Assembly (NCBI GenBank): GCA_025060675.1
Contig: JANXBI010000045.1
Span: forward strand, 1 to 62,270
Direction: 5' to 3'
DNA from: Candidatus Caldatribacterium sp.
GTDB lineage: Bacteria > Atribacterota > Atribacteria > Atribacterales > Caldatribacteriaceae
Length of the DNA stretch: 62,270 bases
The notes beneath the pieces were generated by a model. The model ran no database searches. It was given only the letters and a program-made list of their open reading frames with translations, and was not told the DNA's origin. Every line of letters starts with the position of its first letter. Position 1 is the stretch's first letter. Positions 26,673 to 35,199 of this stretch are shown one piece after another. The position numbers and the translations under genes were made by a program.

Positions 26673-28325
26673 ATGAGGGAGAAAAAGCGGGTCGTTGCTG
26701 TTGACGGGACATCGCTTGCATACCGAGCGTTTTACGCGTTGCCAAAGCTTTCTACAGCTTCTGGCCGGCCAACGGGAGCAACGCTTGGGTTTCTCAACAT
26801 GATCCTGAGGCTTCTTGAAGATTACCAACCGTTTACTATTGTTGTTGCCTTTGATCATCCGAGGAAAACGTTTCGTCATATTCTTGAGGAAAGGTATAAG
26901 GTTTCTCGAAAGCCCATGCCTGACATGCTCCGGCCGCAGTTAGCGGATATCAAAGAAATCCTTCGTTTTCTTGGTTTTCCTGTGCTCGAGGTGCCGGGGT
27001 TTGAAGGGGACGATATTATTGGAAGTCTTAAAGAACGGCTTAGCGAAGAGCACGAGCTGTTTGTGGTGACTTCTGACCTTGATCTCCTCCAGCTTCTTGA
27101 TAGTCGTACTGTTCTCCTTCAGCCCGTCCAAGGAGTGACGCATCTTCGCATCATTCGGGATGCGGATTTGGAGAGGGAACTCGGCATTACCCCCTCTCAG
27201 GTTATTGATTTCCTTGCATTGAGTGGCGATGCTTCTGATAATATACCAGGGATTCGAGGGATTGGAGAGAAAAGAGCAGCATTGCTCCTTAGGCGCTTTG
27301 GTAGCCTTGAAGGCATCTTTGCCCATATCGACGAACTTTCGCCTGCCCTTCAGGAAGTGTTGCTCGCCTCCCGCGAGCGGATTACCATGAACCGGATTCT
27401 TGCGACTATTCGGAGAGATATTCCTCTTGAGTGTCCTATGGAACCATGGAGCTTTGCTCAAGTTCAATGGTCTGCGCTCTTTCAGAAACTCGATGAACTT
27501 GAGCTTCGGAGGCTTCGCGAAAGAGTAGAACGGAAGTGGTATAATCGGGTCTTTATGCTTCAAGGACGAGATCTTGTGACCCTCGATGGGAATGAGCTTC
27601 CCCAAAAGGGGGCAAAATACCTTTTCTCGGTTATTGCTCCGGATCCAGAATATCTTGAAATGGTGCTTCGTTCGCCGGAAACATTTTGGGGGCCTGTTCT
27701 CCTTTTCATAAGTTACCCTGTCCTCTTCCCCTTTTCGCAGGTTCTTGAGAGTATTCGAGGGGGTCGGATACCGCAAGAGGCGTTTATGCTCCTTGACGAA
27801 GCATGCGCTTGGCTTAAGGAGCAGCCTCTCCTTGCTCTGGCGTACTTGGAAGTGGAAGTTCCTCTGGTGCGAGACGTTCTTCTTAGAAAAGTTGCTTTAT
27901 GTGATAAATCTTTTCCCGAGCTTCCCCTTTTCGGTCCCCCTGTTTCCTTGCTCGTGAGGTGTGTACCTCCAAGAGACTTGCAAAGGACAAAAAAGAAAAG
28001 TACGCATATTGCCCTTCCAACCCTTTATGGGTGGAGATTTATCGGAGAGGAAAACGATGCGGAGGATGATATTTTCGACCGTTACAAACGAGTACTTGAA
28101 GAAGAAGTGTTCCACCTCCTTGTGCGAGCATTCCAGAAGAGGGGAGTATGCCGTTTCCACTTTGGAGATGGAGAGTTCTTTGCAGAAGCGTATGGGATAA
28201 TGGAGAGTCTTGGGGACGTTATTGTTGACGCTTTTGGAATGTTTTCTCGTGACAGGTGGCAAGTGGAATGGAGGAGGGAAACTTCCAGTAGGTACGAGCT
28301 TTTGCTTGTAGGGGAGGGAGGATGA
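26673..28325 (+). CDS. Pol I-type 5'-nuclease protein with a collapsed C-terminal polymerase region
   Basis: From ATG 26673 the protein has 550 residues; TTG at 26649 would add eight. Residues 1-255 are a complete 5'-3' exonuclease (FEN) domain as in DNA polymerase I: D11 (VDGTSLAYRAF), D113 and D114 (FEGDDIIG), D135 and D137 (TSDLDLLQLL), D186 and D189 in the helix-3-turn-helix SGDASDNIPGIRGIGEK. This domain should remove RNA primers and flaps. The remaining 295 residues lack polymerase motifs A and B. Short echoes of Pol I remain: YLEVEVPLVRDVL (391-403), TLYGWRF (450-456) and HFGDGEF (496-502), the last placed like motif C VHDE. It could be a natural reduced PolA or a FEN with a new domain. 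It precedes glgA by four bases. Confidence 0.8.
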   Translation: MREKKRVVAVDGTSLAYRAFYALPKLSTASGRPTGATLGFLNMILRLLEDYQPFTIVVAFDHPRKTFRHILEERYKVSRKPMPDMLRPQLADIKEILRFLGFPVLEVPGFEGDDIIGSLKERLSEEHELFVVTSDLDLLQLLDSRTVLLQPVQGVTHLRIIRDADLERELGITPSQVIDFLALSGDASDNIPGIRGIGEKRAALLLRRFGSLEGIFAHIDELSPALQEVLLASRERITMNRILATIRRDIPLECPMEPWSFAQVQWSALFQKLDELELRRLRERVERKWYNRVFMLQGRDLVTLDGNELPQKGAKYLFSVIAPDPEYLEMVLRSPETFWGPVLLFISYPVLFPFSQVLESIRGGRIPQEAFMLLDEACAWLKEQPLLALAYLEVEVPLVRDVLLRKVALCDKSFPELPLFGPPVSLLVRCVPPRDLQRTKKKSTHIALPTLYGWRFIGEENDAEDDIFDRYKRVLEEEVFHLLVRAFQKRGVCRFHFGDGEFFAEAYGIMESLGDVIVDAFGMFSRDRWQVEWRRETSSRYELLLVGEGG

Positions 28326-28329
28326 AAAA

Positions 28330-29748
28330 GTGGAAATCGTTCTAGTGGCTTCTGAGGCATATCCGTTTGTGAAAAGCGGTGGCTTAGGAGATGTGGTCGG
28401 AGCCCTCTTTAAGTACCTTCCCCGTTATGGATTTCGGGTGACGCTTTTTCTCCCTATGTATGCTCAAGTGTCCCGGGAGTTTCCTCTGGTCAAGCAGAAG
28501 GGCCTTGAGTTTTCTTTTGGAGATACGACGGTTCGCGCGGAGTTTTTTATGTATACTCAAGGAGAAGGGCAGCGTCTCCTTGTAGTTGGAAATGAGGGTT
28601 TTTTTGGTCGAGAGCGAATGTATGGATACCCGGACGATGTTGAACGATTCATTTTCTTCTCCCGCGCGGTTTTCGAGTACCTGGTTCGTTGGCAGGAAGA
28701 GCCCTTTATCCTTCACTGCCATGATTGGCAAAGTGCTCTGGTCTGTGCGTATCTTGAACGGTACTGGCCTCCGTATAGGCCGAAAGCAATAAAAGTGGTT
28801 TTCACCATCCATAATCTCGCATATCAGGGCATTGGTCGAGGAGACCTCTTTCGGTTAATGAATCTTCCAAGCTCTTTTTTTACCCACGAGTATCTTGAGT
28901 TTTACGGAAACGTCAACCTTATGAAGGCGGGACTTCTCTTTTCTCAAGTCATCACTACAGTGAGCCCTACTTATGCGCGGGAAATTTGCTCTCCTGAATT
29001 TGGAGAGGGTCTCGACGGCCTTTTGCGAGCGTTATCGTATCGTAAGAAGATTGTGGGGATTGTCAACGGAATTGATACGGAAGTGTTCCACCCAAGCATT
29101 GATCCATTGATCGTGGAACGTTACAGTAGCGAAGATCTTGAAGGGAAGAGGAGGAACAAGCTCTTTTTCCTTAAAGAGATATTTGGTGACAACACGGATA
29201 CAACCCGTCCGATTATTGCGTTCATTTCCCGTTTTGTAGAGCAGAAAGGTATTCGTCTTTTTCTCGAATCACCGGAGGTCTTTTTTTCCCTTCCTGCATA
29301 CTGGTTTTTCCTAGGAACGGGGGAAGAGTTCTACGAGAGAGCGCTCCAAAATCTTTCCCAAGGATACCCCAATCTCAAGGTTATCGTGCGTTTTGATGAG
29401 CGTTTGGCACACCTTGCGTACGCAGCCGCAGATTTCCTTGTTCTTCCGTCACTTTTTGAACCCTGTGGTATTAGCCAAATGATCGCCATGTCTTATGGGA
29501 CACTCCCTATCGTCCGAGGGGTTGGAGGATTACGTGATACGGTGATTGATTATCCCTTTAACCCTCGTTTGAGTACTGGTTTCCAGTTTGGGGAATTTTC
29601 CGTCCATGAACTCCATCGTACGCTGCAAAGGGCACTCCATGTGTATTTCAAGGAAAAGGACCTCTTCCGTACCATGGTGGCCAACGCGATGCAAAGTGAC
29701 TTTTCCTGGAAGCAGGCCATCGAGAGGTACGTTGAGGTCTACAAGTAG
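28330..29748 (+). CDS. glgA: Glycogen (starch) synthase, GT5 family
   Basis: 472 residues. GlgA extends alpha-1,4-glucan chains from ADP-glucose (some homologues use UDP-glucose). The N terminus MEIVLVASEAYPFVKSGGLGD has the K15-x-G-G-L motif that binds the nucleotide sugar. The C-terminal Rossmann domain includes ISRFVEQKGI, FLGTGEEFYE and the acceptor-side SLFEPCGISQMIAMSYGTLPIVRGVGGL loop. Start is GTG at 28330, eight bases after GGAGG. No other glycogen gene (glgB, glgC, glgP) is adjacent, so the donor supply must be elsewhere. The 3' end overlaps coaE. Confidence 0.94.
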   Translation: MEIVLVASEAYPFVKSGGLGDVVGALFKYLPRYGFRVTLFLPMYAQVSREFPLVKQKGLEFSFGDTTVRAEFFMYTQGEGQRLLVVGNEGFFGRERMYGYPDDVERFIFFSRAVFEYLVRWQEEPFILHCHDWQSALVCAYLERYWPPYRPKAIKVVFTIHNLAYQGIGRGDLFRLMNLPSSFFTHEYLEFYGNVNLMKAGLLFSQVITTVSPTYAREICSPEFGEGLDGLLRALSYRKKIVGIVNGIDTEVFHPSIDPLIVERYSSEDLEGKRRNKLFFLKEIFGDNTDTTRPIIAFISRFVEQKGIRLFLESPEVFFSLPAYWFFLGTGEEFYERALQNLSQGYPNLKVIVRFDERLAHLAYAAADFLVLPSLFEPCGISQMIAMSYGTLPIVRGVGGLRDTVIDYPFNPRLSTGFQFGEFSVHELHRTLQRALHVYFKEKDLFRTMVANAMQSDFSWKQAIERYVEVYK

Positions 29749-30343
29749 TGAGGGACCTAAGCTCCTTGGGATAGGTGGAGGAGTTGCTTCGGGAAAGAGC
29801 ACTGTTGCCTCTCTTCTCAGGGAGCAAGGCATTCCCGTTCTTGTTCTCGATGACCTTGCGAGGAAACTCTCTGCAAAAGGTAAACCGATGTGGAAAGCCA
29901 TTGTCTGTGTTTTTGGGCAGTCTTTTCTGAATGCCCGTGGGATGTTGCAGAGAGAGAAGCTTGCACGGGTCGTTTTCCGAAGTTGGCGAATGCTCTTTGT
30001 GCTGAATGCTCTTGCGCATCCCCTGCTTTTCTTTGAGACTTGGCGATGGTTGCGTCGTTTTGAGAAGGGGTGGGTAGCTATTGAAGGAGCTGTTCTCTTT
30101 GAAGCCGGCTTTTGTCCGCTTCTGTCGAAACTTCTCTTTGTGGATGCTCCACAGGAACTTCGGGTTGCCCGGTTGCGGGAAAAGGGTATTGGCGAGAAAG
30201 ATATACAGATCCGTCTTCGAGCACAACGTTTTCTTGCCTGTCTTCGCCGGAGGGCCTCGAAGATTTTAGAAAACGCGTTTTCTATGGAATTCCTCGAGCA
30301 AGAGGTTTCTTCTCTGCTGAGGGATTCCTCTTTCTGGAAATAG
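29732..30343 (+). CDS. coaE: Dephospho-CoA kinase
   Basis: CoaE phosphorylates dephospho-CoA at the 3'-hydroxyl, the last step of coenzyme A synthesis. The P-loop LGIGGGVASGKST lies at the N terminus, followed by VLVLDDLARKL and the LID-side LREKGIGEKDIQIRLRAQ segment. I chose TTG 29732, five bases after GAGAGG, giving 203 residues and a normal family start; the open frame extends much further upstream inside glgA, but that extension is unrelated to CoaE. The protein overlaps the last 17 bases of glgA. The first P-loop glycines read GGG rather than the common TGG, a minor change. Confidence 0.85.
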   Translation: MRSTSSEGPKLLGIGGGVASGKSTVASLLREQGIPVLVLDDLARKLSAKGKPMWKAIVCVFGQSFLNARGMLQREKLARVVFRSWRMLFVLNALAHPLLFFETWRWLRRFEKGWVAIEGAVLFEAGFCPLLSKLLFVDAPQELRVARLREKGIGEKDIQIRLRAQRFLACLRRRASKILENAFSMEFLEQEVSSLLRDSSFWK

Positions 30344-30373
30344 AAGGGACGAAAGTCCGGTTTTTCTCATAGG

Positions 30374-32386
30374 ATGGGTATGAAAAGGGGAACATTTCAC
30401 CTTGTTTCACCATATGCACCTTGCGGAGACCAACCTCAGGCCATAAAGCGATTAGTTGAAGGGCTCTTCCGAGGATACCGATATCAAACCCTTATTGGGG
30501 TGACTGGTTCGGGAAAGACTTTTACTATGGCAAACGTGATTGCCCAGTACAATCGGCCGACGCTTGTTATTTCGCATAATAAGACTCTAGCGGCACAACT
30601 CTATAGCGAAATGCGTGCCTTTTTTCCTGAGAACGCTGTGGAGTATTTTGTCAGCTATTACGATTACTATCAGCCGGAGGCTTACGTCCCTGAGTACGAC
30701 CTGTACATTGAGAAAGACGCGTCAATCAACGAATATATCGATCGGTTGCGCCTTCGAGCAACAAGTGCTCTAATGGAACGGAACGATGTTATTATCGTTG
30801 CTTCGGTTTCCTGCATCTATGGTATAGGTTCGCCAAAGGAGTATGCCCGACGGGTTTTCCACATTCGGGTAGGGGACACCTGGAAGCGTAGAGATTTTAC
30901 TCGTCGTCTTGTGGATCTCCTCTACGAGCGGAACGAGGTTGAGTTTGTGCCTGGAGTTTTTCGAATGAAAGGCGATACTATTGAAGTGTATCCTGCTTAT
31001 AGTGAGGAAGCACTTCGGTTTGAGTTTTTTGGGGATGTTGTGGAAAGCATTAAGGTATTGCACCCTGTGAGTGGAAAGGTTCTAAAAAAACTTGATGAAG
31101 TCTTTGTCTATCCGGCACGTCATTACCTCGCGGACCAGGATATCTTCGAGCGAGCTCTTAAGGAGATAGAGAGGGAGCTCGAGGAGCGCGTTGCGTATTT
31201 CCTCTCTCAGGGAAGGCTTGTTGAGGCGGAGCGTTTGGAACGGCGAACGCGTTACGATCTTGAACTTTTACGAACCACTGGGTACTGCCCGGGTATTGAA
31301 AATTACTCTCGTTACCTTGACGGCCGCAATCCTGGTGAACCTCCTTACACGCTTCTTGATTATTTCCCCGAGGATTTTCTAGTTTTTATCGATGAATCTC
31401 ATGTAACCGTTCCTCAACTCCGAGGAATGCACGAAGGAGACCGTTCCCGGAAAGAAAACCTTGTGGAATTTGGGTTTCGTCTCCCCTCCTGTTTCGACAA
31501 CCGACCGTTGACTTTTGAAGAGTTTGAGAAAAAGATTAAAAGGTGTATTTTTGTCTCTGCAACTCCTGGGGAGTTTGAAATATCCCAAAGTGCTCAGATT
31601 GTGGAGCAACTTATCCGCCCTACTGGTCTCCTTGACCCAGAGGTGGAAGTGCGTCCTGCAAAGGGGCAGGTCGAGGACCTTGTAGGAGAGATTCGAAAGG
31701 TTATTCAGAAGAACCAACGTGTTCTTGTGACAACACTGACCAAGAAGAGCGCTGAGGACCTTTGTGAATTCCTCTATAGTCTTGGTATTCGAGTACGATA
31801 CTTGCATTCTGAAATCGATACTCTCGAGCGAGCGAGAATCATTCGTGATCTCCGTGCAGGAGAATTTGACGTTCTCGTGGGGGTAAACCTTCTTCGAGAG
31901 GGTCTTGACCTTCCGGAGGTTGCCCTTGTGGCTGTTCTTGATGCCGATAAAGAGGGGTTTTTGCGCTCTGAGGTTGCTCTCATCCAAACCATTGGGAGAG
32001 CAGCACGAAACGTGGAAGGTCGAGCCATTCTTTACGCCGACTGCATGACTCGTTCTCTTGAACGGGCGGTAGCGGAAACACGGAGACGTCGAGCTATTCA
32101 AGAAGCGTACAATCGGGAGCATGGAATTGTGCCACAAAGCATCACCAAAGAGGTTCGAGCGCTTATTCCTGAAGAAATGGGTCTTTCTCGGGAGCTCGAG
32201 GAGGTTAGCCTTCTTGTGGAGGAAATTGCGAAAAGAGAAGAGGACCTTGAACGGCGCATTGAGATACTGACTCAGAAGATGAAAGAAGCAGCAAAGCGTC
32301 TGGAGTTCGAGAAAGCGGCGATCCTTCGGGATGAAATCTTTCGCTTACGGAATCTACAGAGAAATCGAACTTCTGGTGGGGAATAG
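30374..32386 (+). CDS. uvrB: UvrABC excinuclease subunit B
   Basis: 670 residues. UvrB is the damage-verifying helicase-like subunit of nucleotide excision repair. Walker A is VTGSGKTFT (about 43-51). The beta-hairpin SYYDYYQPEAYVPEYDLYIE inserts between strands at lesions. Helicase motifs include DESHV, FVSATPG and QTIGRAARN. A C-terminal UVR domain (about 630-665, KEAAKRLEFEKAAILRDEI) binds UvrC. Start is ATG 30374; ATG 30380 is equally possible. It leads a uvrB-uvrA-uvrC run. Confidence 0.97.
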   Translation: MGMKRGTFHLVSPYAPCGDQPQAIKRLVEGLFRGYRYQTLIGVTGSGKTFTMANVIAQYNRPTLVISHNKTLAAQLYSEMRAFFPENAVEYFVSYYDYYQPEAYVPEYDLYIEKDASINEYIDRLRLRATSALMERNDVIIVASVSCIYGIGSPKEYARRVFHIRVGDTWKRRDFTRRLVDLLYERNEVEFVPGVFRMKGDTIEVYPAYSEEALRFEFFGDVVESIKVLHPVSGKVLKKLDEVFVYPARHYLADQDIFERALKEIERELEERVAYFLSQGRLVEAERLERRTRYDLELLRTTGYCPGIENYSRYLDGRNPGEPPYTLLDYFPEDFLVFIDESHVTVPQLRGMHEGDRSRKENLVEFGFRLPSCFDNRPLTFEEFEKKIKRCIFVSATPGEFEISQSAQIVEQLIRPTGLLDPEVEVRPAKGQVEDLVGEIRKVIQKNQRVLVTTLTKKSAEDLCEFLYSLGIRVRYLHSEIDTLERARIIRDLRAGEFDVLVGVNLLREGLDLPEVALVAVLDADKEGFLRSEVALIQTIGRAARNVEGRAILYADCMTRSLERAVAETRRRRAIQEAYNREHGIVPQSITKEVRALIPEEMGLSRELEEVSLLVEEIAKREEDLERRIEILTQKMKEAAKRLEFEKAAILRDEIFRLRNLQRNRTSGGE

Positions 32387-32391
32387 GGACA

Positions 32392-35199
32392 ATGAAAGAC
32401 GGGGCGATTATCATTCGAGGGGCACGAGAGCACAACCTGAAAAATATCGATCTTGAAATTCCGAGAAATCGACTTGTCGTCATTACCGGTTTGAGTGGTT
32501 CGGGGAAATCGTCTCTTGCTTTTGATACGATTTACGCGGAAGGACAGAGAAGGTACCTAGAGTCTCTCTCCTCTTACGCAAGGCAATTCCTTGAGCGGAT
32601 GGAAAAGCCTGATGTGGATTCTATCGAGGGACTTTCTCCAGCTATTGCTATCAACCAGAAGGCTTCTTCTCATAACCCTCGTTCAACGGTCGGAACGGTG
32701 ACTGAAATCTACGATTACATGCGAGTTCTCTTTGCCCGGTGCGGGAAAGTTTTTTGTCCCCAGTGTGGGAAACCCATCGCCAGACAAACGGTGCAACAGA
32801 TTACCGATGAAATTCTTGCGCTTCCTCAAGGGTCAAGGGTCCTCATCATGGCACCTCTTGTTCGGGGAAGGAAAGGGGAATACCGGAAACTTCTTTCTGA
32901 GCTCTTTAAGAACGGTTTCGCACGGGTGTGTATCAATGGAGAAATTGTGGACCTTGAAGAGTGGGAAGCTATTGAACTCGATCGGAATAAAAAGCACGAC
33001 ATTGACCTTGTTGTTGACCGAATTATTGTTGAGGCCGATATTGATCGGCGAGTCAGTGATTCAGTTGAGATTGCACTTCGTTACGGGAAGGGTGTGTTGA
33101 AAATCGGGATATGGGAAGATGGAGAGATTAAAGAAAGGCTCTTCAGTGAACGTTTTGCTTGTGTTGATTGTGGGGTGAATTTTCCAGAGATTACCCCACG
33201 GATGTTTTCCTTTAACAATCCCTACGGGGCTTGTCCCCGATGTAGTGGTCTTGGTTTTTTAACCTTTGTTGATCCTGACCTTGTGGTTCCTGATTATTCA
33301 AAGTCTATAGATGAGGGTGCTATTGTTCCGTGGGATAATCTCGATCCGGAGAGCTATTGGGGGGAGAGAATTCGTCGAATTCTCGCGGCAAGGGGTATTC
33401 CTCTGCAACGGCCCTTTGGGGAGCTTACTGATGAGGAGCGTCATTTTGTCCTTTACGGCGGTGACGGCTTTGAAGGTGTCATTCCTCTTCTTGAGCGGAA
33501 ACTTGAGAATGCTCGGGAATGGTGGGAACAAGAAGAAATTGCTCCATTCCTTTCGATGAAAGTGTGTCCAGAGTGTCATGGGGATCGCCTCCGTAGAGAA
33601 AGTCTCTCTGTGAAGATCCAAGGGTTCTCAATCGGGGATCTTTCTCGTCTTACGGTTGGAGAACTCTTAGAGTTTTTTGAGAATCTCCGCTTTTTAGGAA
33701 ATGAGGCGGTCATTGCTGAACCTATATTGCGAGAAATTCGGTCGCGCCTTGGTTTCCTTAAGGAAGTTGGACTTGAGTATTTGACACTTGCCCGCTCTGC
33801 CGCAACTCTCTCTGGGGGAGAAGCGCAGAGGATACGCCTGGCGACACAGATTGGTTCTGGCCTTGTGGGAGTTTTATATGTTCTTGATGAACCGACGATT
33901 GGCCTGCATCCTCGGGATAACCAAAAGCTCATAGCAATTCTTAAGAAACTCCGAGACCTTGGAAACACAGTCATTGTGGTAGAGCATGACGCGGAAACCA
34001 TTCGGAGTGCTGATTTTGTTGTTGACATCGGTCCTGGGGCGGGAGACCAAGGTGGGAGGATTGTTGCTACAGGTTCACCACAAGAAATCATGGAGCATCC
34101 CGAAAGCCTTACGGGTATGTATCTGAGCGGAAGGAAGCGTATTCCTGTTCCCTCGAAGAGAAAATCCCCGCAAGGTGCTTGGCTCGTCGTCCGGGGTGCA
34201 CGAGCGAATAACCTTAAAAATATTACTGTTCGAATACCCTTGGGACTTCTTGTGGGAATTACCGGAGTCTCTGGATCGGGCAAGAGTACACTCCTTTATG
34301 ACGTTCTCTATCGTGGTCTTTCGCGGATGCTTCATGGTTCGAAAGAGAACGTGGGGGACCACGATGCCATAGAGGGAGTGGAATATATTGATAAGGTCAT
34401 CGTTATCGACCAATCTTCTATCGGAAGGACTCCACGTTCGAATCCTGCTACGTACACGGGAGTCTTTACTGATATTAGGGCCCTCTTTGCCTCTCTTCCT
34501 GAGTCGAAAGCCAGGGGTTATAAGCCTGGAAGGTTCAGTTTTAACCTCAAAGGTGGTCGTTGTGAGGCGTGTCAAGGGAATGGGGTTATAAAAATTGAAA
34601 TGCACTTCCTGCCCGACGTTTTCGTAACCTGCGAGCAGTGTCAAGGAAAGCGGTATGGAAGAGAAACACTAGACATCAAGTATAAAGGTAAAAGTATCGC
34701 CGACGTTTTGGACATGAGCGTTGATGAGGCCATAACGTTCTTTGGGAATATTCCTTTCATTCGGAGAAAGCTTGAGATGCTTCAGCGAGTTGGTCTTGGG
34801 TACATTAAGCTGGGACAGCCGGCTACGACACTTTCGGGAGGAGAGGCACAGCGCATTAAGCTTGCTCGGGAGCTTGGAAAAGTGGCTACCGGAAGGACTC
34901 TGTACCTTCTTGATGAGCCAACCACAGGCCTCCACTTTGCCGATGTAGAAAAACTCTTGAGTGTGCTCCTTGAGCTTCGTGACCGCGGAAATACGGTACT
35001 CATCATCGAACATAACCTTGATGTCATTAAGACCTGTGACTACCTTATTGACCTTGGACCGGAAGGAGGCGATCGAGGCGGTTACATCGTGGCTCAAGGA
35101 ACTCCGGAGGAAGTTGCACAAGTTTCTTCTTCGTACACAGGACAATTTTTGAGGGAGGTGCTTTTCGCTGAACGAAAAGGTGAGTTATGTTCCGTTTGA
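32392..35199 (+). CDS. uvrA: UvrABC excinuclease subunit A
   Basis: 935 residues, full family length. UvrA dimers scan DNA for bulky lesions and load UvrB. Two ABC ATPase halves are present: Walker A GLSGSGKSSLAFDT and GVSGSGKSTLLYDV, signature TLSGGEAQRIRLA and TLSGGEAQRIKLA, Walker B YVLDEPTIGLHP and YLLDEPTTGLHF. Zinc modules with CPQCGKP, CVDCG...CPRC and CEACQGNG...CEQCQGKRY are intact. It begins five bases after uvrB and its 3' end overlaps uvrC by 20 bases. This is a standard UvrA with no visible damage. Confidence 0.98.
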   Translation: MKDGAIIIRGAREHNLKNIDLEIPRNRLVVITGLSGSGKSSLAFDTIYAEGQRRYLESLSSYARQFLERMEKPDVDSIEGLSPAIAINQKASSHNPRSTVGTVTEIYDYMRVLFARCGKVFCPQCGKPIARQTVQQITDEILALPQGSRVLIMAPLVRGRKGEYRKLLSELFKNGFARVCINGEIVDLEEWEAIELDRNKKHDIDLVVDRIIVEADIDRRVSDSVEIALRYGKGVLKIGIWEDGEIKERLFSERFACVDCGVNFPEITPRMFSFNNPYGACPRCSGLGFLTFVDPDLVVPDYSKSIDEGAIVPWDNLDPESYWGERIRRILAARGIPLQRPFGELTDEERHFVLYGGDGFEGVIPLLERKLENAREWWEQEEIAPFLSMKVCPECHGDRLRRESLSVKIQGFSIGDLSRLTVGELLEFFENLRFLGNEAVIAEPILREIRSRLGFLKEVGLEYLTLARSAATLSGGEAQRIRLATQIGSGLVGVLYVLDEPTIGLHPRDNQKLIAILKKLRDLGNTVIVVEHDAETIRSADFVVDIGPGAGDQGGRIVATGSPQEIMEHPESLTGMYLSGRKRIPVPSKRKSPQGAWLVVRGARANNLKNITVRIPLGLLVGITGVSGSGKSTLLYDVLYRGLSRMLHGSKENVGDHDAIEGVEYIDKVIVIDQSSIGRTPRSNPATYTGVFTDIRALFASLPESKARGYKPGRFSFNLKGGRCEACQGNGVIKIEMHFLPDVFVTCEQCQGKRYGRETLDIKYKGKSIADVLDMSVDEAITFFGNIPFIRRKLEMLQRVGLGYIKLGQPATTLSGGEAQRIKLARELGKVATGRTLYLLDEPTTGLHFADVEKLLSVLLELRDRGNTVLIIEHNLDVIKTCDYLIDLGPEGGDRGGYIVAQGTPEEVAQVSSSYTGQFLREVLFAERKGELCSV

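Noticed and set aside
29588..29731. Longer coaE frame starting inside glgA
   Set aside because: The extra residues are out of frame with glgA but unrelated to CoaE, whose P-loop lies at the normal distance from TTG 29732.
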